Notes: a model not told the origin generated them from the sequence alone. Shown: positions 15,924 to 24,786, counted from the stretch's first letter. The stretch is 47,213 nt of DNA from SIG440 sp045532055 (GCA_045532055.1 JAZSFF010000053.1:1-47213), one strand, 5' to 3'. Program-made: numbers and translations.

Positions 15924-15950
15924 TCAAAATTGTTCATAGCGGAGGATAAA

Positions 15951-16928
15951 ATGATTAAACCACTGATAGTTATATTTGCAGCTTTTGTTGTTGCAGCAAT
16001 AAACGGAATATTTCTGATACCCCTTCTTCACAGACTCAAGTTTGGTCAGGAGATAAGGGAGGAGGGGCCAAAATGGCATCAAACCAAGTCAGGAACTCCT
16101 ACAATGGGTGGATTTATATTTATCATAGCCCAAGTTGTTGCACTGTTGATTGGCATTTTTGTCTTTGGAATCAATAAGGAAAGCGAAAATATCAAAGGTG
16201 TTGTTATTGTGACCTTGGCTGCATTAGGCTTTGGTGCCATAGGCTTTGTTGATGATTACATAAAGGTTATACTCAAACGCAATCTGGGACTTAAGGCAGG
16301 ACAAAAGTTTTCACTACAGTTTTTGGTGGCATTGGGTTTTTCGGTTTGGTTGGTAAGTAGCGGGATTATAGATACAAAAATCTTTATTCCCTTTACAGAG
16401 ATTCTTATAAACCTCAATTATTTTGTATATATACCATTTATCATAGTTGTCATGCTTGCGGCGGTAAATAGCGTGAACCTTACAGACGGACTTGACGGAC
16501 TTGCTGCATGTATAACATTGGTTGTAAGCATTTTTTACTGTATTTCATCAAGTATTGCAGGAAACACAGCAGTGGTTTTGTTCAGTTCTACACTGATTGG
16601 CGGATTGCTGGGATTTTTGATTTATAACAAATTTCCGGCAAAGGTGTTTATGGGTGATACCGGTTCATTATTTTTGGGCGGTGCTGTTGCAGCTATGGCA
16701 ATATATATGAAAAATCCCCTGCTGCTTTTGATTGTGGGTTTTGTTTATGTTATGGAATCCTTATCTGTTATAATTCAGGTTGCATGGTTCAAAAAAACCG
16801 GAAAACGAATATTTAAAATGAGTCCAATTCATCATCATTTTGAGATGTGCGGATGGAGTGAAAAAAAGATTGTTGCCATTTTCTCATTGGTGACAGTGTG
16901 TCTGTGCGTATTAGGGCTTTTGATTTAA
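15951..16928 (+). CDS. mraY: Phospho-MurNAc-pentapeptide transferase MraY
   Basis: This 325-residue membrane enzyme makes lipid I from UDP-MurNAc-pentapeptide and undecaprenyl phosphate. It is highly hydrophobic with about ten transmembrane helices. Signature motifs are GTPTMGG, GFVDDYIKV, the Asp-rich NSVNLTDGLDGLA, FMGDTGSLFLGG and the histidine motif SPIHHHFEMCGW near the end. ATG 15951 follows GGAGG at 15941-15945. Upstream frame extension to a TTG at 15930 would precede that site and is not favoured. Downstream, murD would be expected but ftsW follows. Confidence 0.98.
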   Translation: MIKPLIVIFAAFVVAAINGIFLIPLLHRLKFGQEIREEGPKWHQTKSGTPTMGGFIFIIAQVVALLIGIFVFGINKESENIKGVVIVTLAALGFGAIGFVDDYIKVILKRNLGLKAGQKFSLQFLVALGFSVWLVSSGIIDTKIFIPFTEILINLNYFVYIPFIIVVMLAAVNSVNLTDGLDGLAACITLVVSIFYCISSSIAGNTAVVLFSSTLIGGLLGFLIYNKFPAKVFMGDTGSLFLGGAVAAMAIYMKNPLLLLIVGFVYVMESLSVIIQVAWFKKTGKRIFKMSPIHHHFEMCGWSEKKIVAIFSLVTVCLCVLGLLI

Positions 16929-16964
16929 GGACAAAAGCGTTAAAATCTATTGGAAAGGCTGACC

Positions 16965-18164
16965 GTGATAGTTATGAAACGGGTAAAAAGAAAAAAAATC
17001 ATACAAAAGCCAAAAACAGTCAACAACGGGCAGCTTGTTGCGTCCAAAATTCGTGGACTTGCCGGTGCTGCAAAAGGAGCGGACCTGCAATTTTTAGTAG
17101 CCGTTTATATATTACTTGCCTTTGGATTGCTTATGGTTTTAAGTGCCAGCAGTCCTATTGCGTATGCCAGTCAGTCAACAAACAATGACAGTTTCTATTA
17201 TTTCAAAAAACAGCTTTTGTGGGCGGTGTTTGGTAGTATCGGGATGCTTATAACAGCAAACTATGATTACCGAAAACTTAAACAGTGGGCATTTCCGGCT
17301 TTGGTGATGAGCGTATTGCTTCTTATTCTGGTGCTTGTGCCGGGCATAGGAAGAAAGATAAACGATGCAAGACGTTGGATTTACATTGGGCCCATTAACT
17401 TTCAGCCATCTGAGGTGGCAAAAATCACGATGATAGTCTTTTTCTCTTATAGTCTGTCCAAAAACTATAAGGAACTTAAAAGTTTTGGTGTGTTCTTTAT
17501 GTACATAGCAATTATCGGTGTTGTTGCGTTGATAATTATGATGGAACCCCATTTCAGTTGTACAATGCTTATTGTGGCAACCTGTGTAATACTTTTGTTT
17601 GTAGCAGGCGCAAAGATAGGACATTTTATGCTCCTTGGCCTTGCTGCATTGCCGATTTTGGTTATGGCGATTGCCATGGCACCATATCGTCTTGCTCGTG
17701 TCACAACATTCCTTGACCCATTTAAGGATATACAGGGCGAGGGTTGGCAGATAGTTCAGTCGCTTTATGCCATAGGTTCCGGCGGCATTTTTGGCGCAGG
17801 ACTGGGGCAGAGCAGACAAAAGTATATGAATATACCTGAACCCCAGAACGACTTTATTTTCTCCATTCTTGCGGAGGAATTCGGGCTTCTGGGAGCAGTT
17901 CTTGTATCCCTTATGTTTATATTCCTGATTGCTAGGGGTGTTAAGATTGCGCTCAAGGCGCCTGACCTTTTTGGCACGCTTCTTACCACTGGCATAATTG
18001 CTATGATAGCAATTCAGGCACTTGTAAACATAGCGGTTGTAACATCGTCAATTCCTGTTACTGGTATGCCATTGCCGTTTTTCAGCTACGGCGGAACGGC
18101 ATTGGCAATTACCATGTCAGAGATGGGTATAGTGCTTAATGTGTCAAAACACAGCAAGCTGTAG
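16965..18164 (+). CDS. SEDS-family peptidoglycan polymerase FtsW/SpoVE
   Basis: This integral membrane protein of 399 residues has a basic N-terminal tail (KRVKRKKIIQKPK) and about ten helices. FtsW/RodA/SpoVE motifs are LMVLSASSPIAYA near the first helix, NDARRWIYIGPINFQPSEVAK, GLGQSRQKYMNIPEPQNDFIFS, AEEFGLLGAVLV and TGMPLPFFSYGGTALAITM. It polymerises glycan strands from lipid II together with the PBP at 10794. In spore formers this locus may hold SpoVE rather than vegetative FtsW, which I cannot separate. GTG 16965 is placed well after GGAAAGG (16952-16958); ATG 16974 is the alternative. Confidence 0.95.
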   Translation: MIVMKRVKRKKIIQKPKTVNNGQLVASKIRGLAGAAKGADLQFLVAVYILLAFGLLMVLSASSPIAYASQSTNNDSFYYFKKQLLWAVFGSIGMLITANYDYRKLKQWAFPALVMSVLLLILVLVPGIGRKINDARRWIYIGPINFQPSEVAKITMIVFFSYSLSKNYKELKSFGVFFMYIAIIGVVALIIMMEPHFSCTMLIVATCVILLFVAGAKIGHFMLLGLAALPILVMAIAMAPYRLARVTTFLDPFKDIQGEGWQIVQSLYAIGSGGIFGAGLGQSRQKYMNIPEPQNDFIFSILAEEFGLLGAVLVSLMFIFLIARGVKIALKAPDLFGTLLTTGIIAMIAIQALVNIAVVTSSIPVTGMPLPFFSYGGTALAITMSEMGIVLNVSKHSKL

Positions 18165-18206
18165 TTTTTTAAATGTATCTTGCAAAGAGAAAGGCGAGAT
18201 TTTGGT

Positions 18207-19316
18207 ATGAGAATTCTGTTTACCGGCGGTGGAACAGCGGGGCACGTAAATCCTGCTGTTGCTGTTGCAAATTTTATAAAGGAAAAAGAGCCTGACAGCC
18301 AGTTTTTGTTTATAGGTTCAGAGAATGGCATGGAGGCAACCCTTGTTCCAAAACAAGGCTATGATATCAAATTTATAAAAATTCATGGATTTGAGCGTAA
18401 ACTAAGTTTAAAAAATGTGAAAACCCTGGCTGAGATTTTCGACGGTATCAGGCGAGTAAAGACAATTATAAAAGAATTTAAGCCTGATGTTGTTATGGGT
18501 ACTGGTGGATATGTCACCGGACCGGTTTTGCTTGCTGCAGCAATGATGAAGATTCCCACTTTGGTGCATGAGGCAAATGCCTATCCCGGAGTTACTGTAA
18601 GACTTTTGGCAAGATTTGTGGATGTTGTGGCACTGAGCATGGCAGAGGCGAAGAAGTTTATTCCTGCGTGCCATCGGATTGAGGTTACAGGCAATCCTGT
18701 GAGACCATCAATTCTCGCCACTGACCAGTTTGCTGCCAAAAGAAAGCTTGGCCTTGATGAGAGAAAGGTTATCTTGATTTTTGGCGGCAGTCTGGGCGCT
18801 GAAAAAATCAATTCTGTGGCAGTTGATTGGATATGTGATATTGTTGGTCAAAACAAGTATCAGATGATAATGTCCACCGGCAAAAATAATCAGTATGAGA
18901 GTGTAATGAAAAAATTCAGGGATAAAGGCATAACTTTGGAAGATTATCCGGCGGTAAGAGTTTCGGAATACATTTATGATATGGATTTGGCGCTTAATGC
19001 GGCTGATTTGATTATTGCACGGTCAGGGGGCTCGGTCAGTGAGATGACTGCGCTTGGGAAAGCGGCAATACTTATTCCCTCCCCATATGTTGCAGGCAAT
19101 CATCAGGAACATAATGCCCGTGCTGTGGAGGCCTCAGGCGGTGCTGTGGTCATATGTGAAAGCGAACTTTCTAAAGAGAATTTGGAGAAGACGATTGAAT
19201 ATATTCTGGACAACGATGATGTTCTTCGTGATATGAGCCGTGGTTCAAAGAGTATAGGTATCCCCGATGCAACTGATAAGATATATAACATACTCAAAGA
19301 AATCAAAAGTAATTGA
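18207..19316 (+). CDS. murG: UDP-GlcNAc:lipid I N-acetylglucosaminyltransferase MurG
   Basis: The 369-residue GT28-family glycosyltransferase converts lipid I to lipid II on the inner membrane face. Motifs are the N-terminal GGGTAGHVNPAVAVA, GTGGYVTGP, VHEANAYPG, FGGSLGAEKIN, the C-terminal donor site ARSGGSVSEMTALGKAAILIP and NHQEHNA. ATG 18207 is preceded by AAAGGCGAG, and the upstream TTG (18180) extension is not conserved. Length is typical. Confidence 0.98.
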   Translation: MRILFTGGGTAGHVNPAVAVANFIKEKEPDSQFLFIGSENGMEATLVPKQGYDIKFIKIHGFERKLSLKNVKTLAEIFDGIRRVKTIIKEFKPDVVMGTGGYVTGPVLLAAAMMKIPTLVHEANAYPGVTVRLLARFVDVVALSMAEAKKFIPACHRIEVTGNPVRPSILATDQFAAKRKLGLDERKVILIFGGSLGAEKINSVAVDWICDIVGQNKYQMIMSTGKNNQYESVMKKFRDKGITLEDYPAVRVSEYIYDMDLALNAADLIIARSGGSVSEMTALGKAAILIPSPYVAGNHQEHNARAVEASGGAVVICESELSKENLEKTIEYILDNDDVLRDMSRGSKSIGIPDATDKIYNILKEIKSN

Positions 19317-19408
19317 GGAAGATTAAAAGTTAATCCTCCCAGTAACACCTTTTGCGACGCTACATAGTATGTAGATATGACGCAGAAATCCTTACGTGGA
19401 GGTGTTAC
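19317..19408 (+). promoter_or_regulatory. Structured leader before murA that can hide its ribosome-binding site
   Basis: The 93-base gap between murG and murA has several complementary segments. GATTAA/TTAATC (19321-19326 with 19330-19335) make a hairpin extended by GGA/TCC. GTAACACCT (19342-19350) pairs with AGGTGTTAC (19400-19408), covering part of the GGAGGT ribosome site (19398-19403). Within that long stem TGCG (19353-19356) pairs with CGCA (19381-19384), and CTACAT (19360-19365) pairs with ATGTAG (19369-19374). CCTCC (19335-19339) could instead pair with the GGAGG. Pairings are visible; a regulatory role is inferred. Confidence 0.5.
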
Positions 19409-19409
19409 G

Positions 19410-20660
19410 GTGAATAAAATCGCAATTTGCGGAGGAAAAAAATTAAGCGGCGAGGTTGATGTTCAGGGTTCAAAAAATGCTGCCCTGCCTATCCTTGCCG
19501 CAACCATTTTAAGCGGTGAAGAGAGTGTTATACATAACTGTCCAAACCTTGCAGACGTAAAAGCTGCACTTGAAATTATAAGACAGCTTGGCGGCAAAGC
19601 GGAGTATAATGAGCATACAGCAGTGATTAACACTGAAAACATGCAGAAGTATGAAATTTCAAACGAGCTTATGAGCAGTATGCGGTCGTCAGTATTGTTT
19701 CTTGGGGCTATGATTTCCAGAACCAATCGTGCTATCATTTCATATCCTGGGGGATGTGCAATAGGTCTCAGGCCTATTGATTTGCACCTTAAGGCCTTTC
19801 GTAAGTTAGGTGTTTCGGTTGAAGAAATTGGGGGATATATATACTGCAAAGCAGAAAAGATAAATCCAACAACCATAAATCTTCTGTTTCCCAGTGTGGG
19901 AACAACCGAGAATATTATGCTGCTAACCGCAATTTCGGATGGTGAAACTGTGATAACCAATGCGGCAAGAGAACCTGAGATTGTTGACCTTCAGAATTTT
20001 CTTAATGCAATGGGGGCAAAAATTTCCGGTGCAGGTTCTGAAATAATTCACATTATAGGTGTTGAAAAATTGCATAAAGTGGAGTATAATATAATACCGG
20101 ACAGAATTTTTGCCACAACCTGTGCGTGTGGTGTTGCTTGTTGCGGAGGGGACATTCTTCTGAAAAATGTAGATGCCGGGCATATACGGCTGATTCTTTC
20201 TATGCTGAAGGATTCAGGCTGCAGGGTAACAACAGTTAAGAATAATATCCGCATACAATGCAACGAAAGACCCAGAGGTTTGGGGAAAATTATAACGTCA
20301 CCCTATCCGGGATTTCCTACGGATGCTCAGGCACTCTTCATGTCGGCACTTGCTACGGCGGAGGGAACCACTGTCTTTGTAGAGAATATATTTGAAAGTC
20401 GTTATAAGCATGTCTCCGAACTTATCAAGATGGGTGCAGATATAATTGTGGACGGCAGGTTGGCTGCTGTCACCGGATGCAACTATATTCAGGGGGCAAA
20501 GATTGCCGCAAGTGATTTGAGGGGCGGAGCCGCTCTGGTCATTGCAGGACTTTCTGCCATTGGGGACACAGAAATATCAGATATTGAACACATAGACAGA
20601 GGATATGAAAATATTGAAGATGTATTTTCAAGTTTGGGTGCATCGATTAAGAGAAAATAG
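19410..20660 (+). CDS. murA: UDP-N-acetylglucosamine 1-carboxyvinyltransferase MurA
   Basis: This 416-residue enzyme transfers enolpyruvate from PEP to UDP-GlcNAc, the first step of peptidoglycan synthesis. Motifs are QGSKNAALPILAA at the N-terminus, RSSVLFLGAMISR, the catalytic loop PGGCAIGLRPIDLHL with C116 (the fosfomycin target cysteine), FPTDAQALFMSALATAEGTT, and DLRGGAALVIAGL. GTG 19410 follows GGAGGTG with five-base spacing. An in-frame ATG at 19377 would sit inside the leader structure and add 11 unconserved residues. Its place between murG and ftsQ is where many Firmicutes have murB. Confidence 0.97.
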   Translation: MNKIAICGGKKLSGEVDVQGSKNAALPILAATILSGEESVIHNCPNLADVKAALEIIRQLGGKAEYNEHTAVINTENMQKYEISNELMSSMRSSVLFLGAMISRTNRAIISYPGGCAIGLRPIDLHLKAFRKLGVSVEEIGGYIYCKAEKINPTTINLLFPSVGTTENIMLLTAISDGETVITNAAREPEIVDLQNFLNAMGAKISGAGSEIIHIIGVEKLHKVEYNIIPDRIFATTCACGVACCGGDILLKNVDAGHIRLILSMLKDSGCRVTTVKNNIRIQCNERPRGLGKIITSPYPGFPTDAQALFMSALATAEGTTVFVENIFESRYKHVSELIKMGADIIVDGRLAAVTGCNYIQGAKIAASDLRGGAALVIAGLSAIGDTEISDIEHIDRGYENIEDVFSSLGASIKRK

Positions 20661-20663
20661 CTG

Positions 20664-20682
20664 TGCAGAGCCATGCTCTGCA
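20664..20682 (+). repeat. Small hairpin between murA and ftsQ
   Basis: TGCAGAG (20664-20670) and CTCTGCA (20676-20682) pair perfectly around a five-base loop, four bases after the murA stop. No T-run follows directly, so it is not a clear terminator. It may mark an mRNA processing or stabilising point. Confidence 0.35.
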
Positions 20683-20714
20683 TGGCACAAAGTTTTTTGA
20701 AGGGACAAGCCGTG

Positions 20715-21626
20715 ATGAAAAGAAAAACACCAAAACCTACTACAGAGCTTGAACAGAAAAAACGGAATATGATGAAAAAACGAAAGAGAAATCAGGCAAA
20801 ACGTAGCCTGATAGTCTTTGCTTTTTTGTTTATATGTACAGGTGTTATTTTTGTTGTTCTTAAGGCGCCGATATTTGATATAAAGACTGTTTTTTGCGTA
20901 GGCCAACAGCAAATGAGCGAGGCGGAAATTTTGGATATTGCCAAGGTAAAGGTGGGCAACAATATATTCAGCACCAACATACGTGCAATAAAGAGACGTC
21001 TTGGTGACAATCCCCAGATTGCAGAATCAAATGTAAGACGATTGTTCCCCAACAAGGTAAAAATTTGGGTAAAAGAGGCAAAGGTGTCAGCTTATCTGGA
21101 ATATGAGCAAAAGCTTTTATGTGTTGATGAAGACGGTAAAATTATAAAGATTCTTGAAGATGAAGAAGCCAAAATACCTCCAAGTGTGGCAAAGCTGGAG
21201 GGGATTGAGGTTGCCAACAGCGATGCGGGCAAAAACATTGCTGCCCAAGATGATGCAAGAGCGGGAGAATTGTTTGAATGTATGGAAATTCTTTCTCAGC
21301 TTGATATGTTGGAAAGAGTTAATTACATAAACTTTGGGGATTTATCAGATATAAAGATTGATTATGAAAACAGGCTGTATATGCTCCTTGGCAGCTATGA
21401 AAATATGGAGTATAAGCTGAAGTTTATAAAAAAGGTGATTACAGAGAATATTTCTGAGTATGAAAAAGCATTATTCGATTATAGGGGAGAAAAATTGTAT
21501 GTAGGACCACGTGATGAGATGAACGAAAAACCGGAAGAAACTATGGAACAGGGAAACGAAATGCCCGAAAACAATGAAGATACTGCACAAAAACAGGATG
21601 GTCAGACAGAAAATGCTGAAGAATAG
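20715..21626 (+). CDS. ftsQ: Cell-division protein FtsQ/DivIB
   Basis: The 303-residue protein has a very basic cytoplasmic N-terminus (residues 1-30), one transmembrane helix (31-49), and a POTRA domain at about 53-120 (IFDIKTVFCVGQQQMSEAEI, VGNNIFSTNI, LFPNKVKIWVKEA). A beta domain follows to about 260, then an acidic tail of about 40 residues rich in Glu, Asn and Gln. FtsQ/DivIB bridges FtsL/DivIC and the septal synthase complex. ATG 20715 is used here; GTG 20712 is equally possible, as both follow GAAGGGA. The acidic tail is unlike the core and probably unstructured. Confidence 0.93.
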   Translation: MKRKTPKPTTELEQKKRNMMKKRKRNQAKRSLIVFAFLFICTGVIFVVLKAPIFDIKTVFCVGQQQMSEAEILDIAKVKVGNNIFSTNIRAIKRRLGDNPQIAESNVRRLFPNKVKIWVKEAKVSAYLEYEQKLLCVDEDGKIIKILEDEEAKIPPSVAKLEGIEVANSDAGKNIAAQDDARAGELFECMEILSQLDMLERVNYINFGDLSDIKIDYENRLYMLLGSYENMEYKLKFIKKVITENISEYEKALFDYRGEKLYVGPRDEMNEKPEETMEQGNEMPENNEDTAQKQDGQTENAEE

Positions 21627-21651
21627 TTTTGTATAAAGAGGGAAGTAAAAA

Positions 21652-22401
21652 ATGAATTGGACAAAAAAACAAAAATTTCAAATATCAATGTCGGTGATGG
21701 TGTTTATTCTTGTGTTTACCATAACCTGGCAAATCAAGGGCGTAAGAAAGACCAATGCGGTTGAAAGTCAGATTTCAAACAGGGTTGAGACTTTGCAACA
21801 GGAATACAAAGCAGAGCTTGAGAAAAATGAGGATTTGCTGCAACAAATTGTTGAACTGCAAAATGACCTTTCAAAATACAGAGAGCAGGTATCTGAAAGT
21901 GGCGGTGCTACAAAGATACTGAAAGAGGAGCTTACCCGTGCTGAGACCATCGCAGGACTTACAGATGTAACAGGAAGTGGAATTGTTGTGGTAATCAAAG
22001 ATGGTGCGGTGCAAAACTCCAATTCGGTTATATACAGCGATGGTTATGGAATAGTACATGATTCATATTTGTTGACCATTCTCAATGAACTTCGTGCGTC
22101 AGGTGCAGAAGCCTTGTCTATAAATGATGAGAGAATTCTGGCGACGAGTGAGATACGTTGTGCGGGTCCTACAGTAAGCATAAACAACACAAAACTAGCT
22201 GCACCATTTGAGATTAAAGCAATAGGCAACCCTGATACTTTGGAGAATGCACTGAGGATGCCGGGCGGAGCCATTGACGAAGCAGGTTTTTATGGTATTG
22301 ATGTGACTATAAAAAAGAGCAACAAGCTGCTCATAAAAAAATATACAGGTGCAGGAACATTCAAGTTTGCACAGACAGTTGAACCGGAGGTGACAGAATA
22401 A
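21652..22401 (+). CDS. DUF881 family membrane-anchored protein
   Basis: The 249-residue protein has an N-terminal transmembrane helix (about 9-27), a coiled-coil-like stretch (about 35-85, VETLQQEYKAELEKNEDLLQ) and a DUF881 domain from about 95 to 240. The domain motifs are GSGIVVVIKDG, VHDSYLLTILNELRASGAEA, ISINDERI-like LSINDERILATSEIRCAGPT, and a closing GIDVTIKKSNKLLI. Proteins of this family (YlxW/YlxX in Bacillus) are found between ftsQ and ftsZ in many Firmicutes and actinobacteria, and are thought to act at the division site, but the molecular role is not known. It overlaps the next start by one base. Confidence 0.92.
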   Translation: MNWTKKQKFQISMSVMVFILVFTITWQIKGVRKTNAVESQISNRVETLQQEYKAELEKNEDLLQQIVELQNDLSKYREQVSESGGATKILKEELTRAETIAGLTDVTGSGIVVVIKDGAVQNSNSVIYSDGYGIVHDSYLLTILNELRASGAEALSINDERILATSEIRCAGPTVSINNTKLAAPFEIKAIGNPDTLENALRMPGGAIDEAGFYGIDVTIKKSNKLLIKKYTGAGTFKFAQTVEPEVTE

Positions 22402-22907
22402 TGATTTTTGTTATAGCAGGGGTGCTTGGTATACTCATGGGACTGTTGGTGCCATATAATCTGAGTCTGGCAACCCTTCCGTATGTGGCTGTGGCAATTA
22501 TTGCTGCCCTTGATTCGGTGTTTGGAGCATTGTTGGCAAATCTAAACAAAAAATTCAACTTGAATGTTTTTATGATAGGACTTGTTTCAAATGCAATTCT
22601 TGCAGTTTTGTTGACCTATATAGGCAATCTCTTGGGTATCAACCTTTCATTTGCGGTGATAATTGTCTTTGGTGTGAGAATATTCAACAACATGGCGTCA
22701 ATCCGCAGAATTACATTTGATATTTATTTTGAAAAGAGGGCAAGAGACAAGGAACGTCTGGCAAGACTTGCTCTTGAGGCAGGCAAGAGGGAAGACAATG
22801 AGGGTGATCCGAAAGTACCTTCCGAGGATAATGCAGAATTGACAGATGCTTCTGAAAAAACGGAGGAAACCGTAGAGAAAGAGACGGGCAAAGAAGAAAC
22901 AAAGTAA
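22401..22907 (+). CDS. sbp: Small basic protein Sbp (DUF1290) with acidic C-terminal tail
   Basis: The 168-residue protein starts with about three transmembrane helices within residues 1-90 (MIFVIAGVLGILMGLLVPYN and later VFMIGLVSNAILAVLLTYIG) and a conserved block FGVRIFNNMASIRR, as in DUF1290/Sbp proteins. The family is normally about 110-120 residues. Here an additional Glu/Lys-rich tail of about 45 residues follows. Sbp lies between DUF881 and ftsZ in many Firmicutes; its function is unknown. The start overlaps the stop of the preceding gene, indicating coupling. Confidence 0.9.
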   Translation: MIFVIAGVLGILMGLLVPYNLSLATLPYVAVAIIAALDSVFGALLANLNKKFNLNVFMIGLVSNAILAVLLTYIGNLLGINLSFAVIIVFGVRIFNNMASIRRITFDIYFEKRARDKERLARLALEAGKREDNEGDPKVPSEDNAELTDASEKTEETVEKETGKEETK

Positions 22908-22922
22908 AATAAATGTTTTCTC

Positions 22923-22951
22923 TTGACAGAAATGAAATAAAATGCTAAAAT
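22923..22951 (+). promoter_or_regulatory. Sigma-A promoter of ftsZ
   Basis: A perfect -35 TTGACA (22923-22928), 17-base spacer and -10 TAAAAT (22946-22951) lie in the 175-base gap before ftsZ. The predicted leader is about 125 bases and includes a small CGAC/GTCG hairpin. It gives ftsZ and secG transcription independent of the upstream mur genes. Confidence 0.85.
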
Positions 22952-23082
22952 AAAATGTAAATGTGAAAAAGCGACTTTTTGTCGTGTGAGAGCATAGTAC
23001 ATATTTAGATTCGGCAGTTTTTTTGATACAATTATAAATGGTAAATTTTGGACAAGCTCTTCAAAAGATAGGAGGAATTATT

Positions 23083-24261
23083 GTGTTTGAGTTTGATACT
23101 GAAACAGCAGGCCCAGCTAAAATAAAAGTAGTTGGTGTTGGCGGCGGTGGTAATAACGCAGTAAACAGAATGATTGAAGCAGACGTTAAGTGTGTGGAAT
23201 TCATTGCAGTTAATACAGATAAGCAGGATTTGGCACTTTCAAAGGCTGCACAGAAAATTCAGATTGGGGCAAAGCTCACCAAGGGTCTTGGTGCGGGTGC
23301 TGTTCCCGAAGTTGGCTCAAAGGCGGCTGATGAAAGCCGTGATGAGATTGCGCTTGCAATTCAGGATGCTGATATGGTTTTTGTTACAGCCGGAATGGGC
23401 GGCGGTACAGGTACCGGTGCGGCTCCTGTTGTGGCACAGATTGCAAAGGAGCTTGGTATTCTTACAATAGGTATTGTCACAAAACCATTCTGGTTTGAGG
23501 GTGCGGTTCGTGCAAAGAACGCAGCTATAGGAATCGAAAACCTCAAAGAGTGTGTTGATACTTTGGTTGTTATACCCAATGACAAACTTTTGGAGGTTGC
23601 TGAGAACAAGACACCTCTTACAGAGTCTTTCAAGATGGCTGATGATATACTCAGACAGGGTGTTCAGGGCATTTCTGATTTGATTTCAAGACCTGGTCTT
23701 ATCAGTCTTGATTTCGCGGACGTAAAGACAATCATGAAGAATACAGGTTATGCGCATATGGGTATCGGCAAGGCAACTGGCGAAAACCGTGCACATGATG
23801 CAGCGGCTAAGGCTATCAACAGTCCGTTGCTTGAGACCACAATCACAGGTGCTAAAGGCGTTATTCTCAACGTTACAGGTGGCAGTGATTTGGGTATTCT
23901 TGAAATTCAGACAGCATCTGAGATTATCACAGATGCAGCAGATAAGGACGCAAATATCATTATCGGTGCAATAATTGATGAGACACTTGGTGATGAAATT
24001 CAGGTTACTGTTATTGCAACAGGTTTTGAAGGCAAACCAAGTCCTATTTTGGGCAGAGCATCTTCTCCCTTTGCAAAGAATGATGGGAAAGGGCTTTTTG
24101 CCTCAATGAGAAGTGAACTTGTTGAAAAGAAAGCAGAAGATTCTGAGTCAGATGTAGCTGTTGAAGAAAAAACTCTTGAAAAAAAGATAGAGTCTTTTTA
24201 TAAGGTAAGCGAAGATGACGGAATTGACGTTCCCGTGTTCCTGCGTAAAAATCAGGAATAA
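23083..24261 (+). CDS. ftsZ: Cell-division GTPase FtsZ
   Basis: The 392-residue tubulin homologue forms the cytokinetic ring. It has KVVGVGGGGNNAVNRM, the GTP signature GMGGGTGTGAAPVVA, FEGAVRAKNA, the T7-loop region ISRPGLISLDFADV, and a variable linker. The C-terminal anchor peptide is DVPVFLRKNQE, which binds membrane tethers such as FtsA or SepF. GTG 23083 follows GGAGGA at 23071-23076; the frame continues upstream to 23038 but without a ribosome site. ftsA is not next to it, so the tether may be SepF encoded elsewhere. Confidence 0.99.
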   Translation: MFEFDTETAGPAKIKVVGVGGGGNNAVNRMIEADVKCVEFIAVNTDKQDLALSKAAQKIQIGAKLTKGLGAGAVPEVGSKAADESRDEIALAIQDADMVFVTAGMGGGTGTGAAPVVAQIAKELGILTIGIVTKPFWFEGAVRAKNAAIGIENLKECVDTLVVIPNDKLLEVAENKTPLTESFKMADDILRQGVQGISDLISRPGLISLDFADVKTIMKNTGYAHMGIGKATGENRAHDAAAKAINSPLLETTITGAKGVILNVTGGSDLGILEIQTASEIITDAADKDANIIIGAIIDETLGDEIQVTVIATGFEGKPSPILGRASSPFAKNDGKGLFASMRSELVEKKAEDSESDVAVEEKTLEKKIESFYKVSEDDGIDVPVFLRKNQE

Positions 24262-24309
24262 CAGATATCCACGCTCTATAATTTTTGCAAATCATTAGGA
24301 GGAATTAAA

Positions 24310-24732
24310 ATGCAAACAACTTTGATTATTATTCATGTAATTATTTCTGTTATACTTGTTGCGGTGGTTTTGATGCAACACGGCAAACAGCAGGGTCTTT
24401 CGGGTGCCATTGCCGGCGGTGCAGAAACATTTTTTGGCAAGAACAAGGGCAGAACTATTGATGAGGTTCTCAAGAAGGTGACTTCATTGGTTGCAATACT
24501 CTTTGTGGCAAGCTCAATCGCTCTTGCTGTTTATTCAATCAATGTCAACAAGGCAGAGGATGAGGCAGCAACACAGCAGACTGAACAGGGCGAACAGGTT
24601 CAGGCTGGCCTTGATGAAGAAGGTAACCTGGTTGATGCTGAAGGCAATATCCTCATGACAGCCGAGGATTTGGCTGCATCGCAAGCTCAGTCAGCAGAGG
24701 CTGAAACAGATGCGGAGACTGCAGCTGAGTAA
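24310..24732 (+). CDS. secG: Protein translocase subunit SecG with long acidic tail
   Basis: The 140-residue protein has two transmembrane helices (about 2-22 and 58-76) and the SecG hallmark between them: VVLMQHGKQQGLSGAIAGGAETFFGKNKGRT. The family usually ends soon after the second helix (about 75-85 residues). Here an acidic Glu/Gln/Ala-rich tail of about 60 residues follows, with a short EEGNLVDAEGNI motif. SecG assists protein export through SecYEG. It is likely co-transcribed with ftsZ and is followed by a terminator. Confidence 0.93.
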   Translation: MQTTLIIIHVIISVILVAVVLMQHGKQQGLSGAIAGGAETFFGKNKGRTIDEVLKKVTSLVAILFVASSIALAVYSINVNKAEDEAATQQTEQGEQVQAGLDEEGNLVDAEGNILMTAEDLAASQAQSAEAETDAETAAE

Positions 24733-24755
24733 TAATATTTATACTGTTTAAACAT

Positions 24756-24786
24756 AACCGCTCCAACTTTTTGGGGCGGTTTTTCT
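24756..24786 (+). terminator. Rho-independent terminator after secG
   Basis: AACCGCTCC (24756-24764) pairs with GGGGCGGTT (24773-24781), with one G-U pair, and runs into TTTTTCTT. It closes the ftsZ-secG unit. Confidence 0.88.

Noticed and set aside
16898..17188. Plus-strand frame across the mraY-ftsW junction
   Set aside because: Overlaps both real genes in another frame and has no conserved features; checked as a possible murD remnant but shows no Mur ligase motif.
20664..20700. Terminator after murA
   Set aside because: The stem is short and the nearest T-run starts about ten bases after it, so termination is unlikely.
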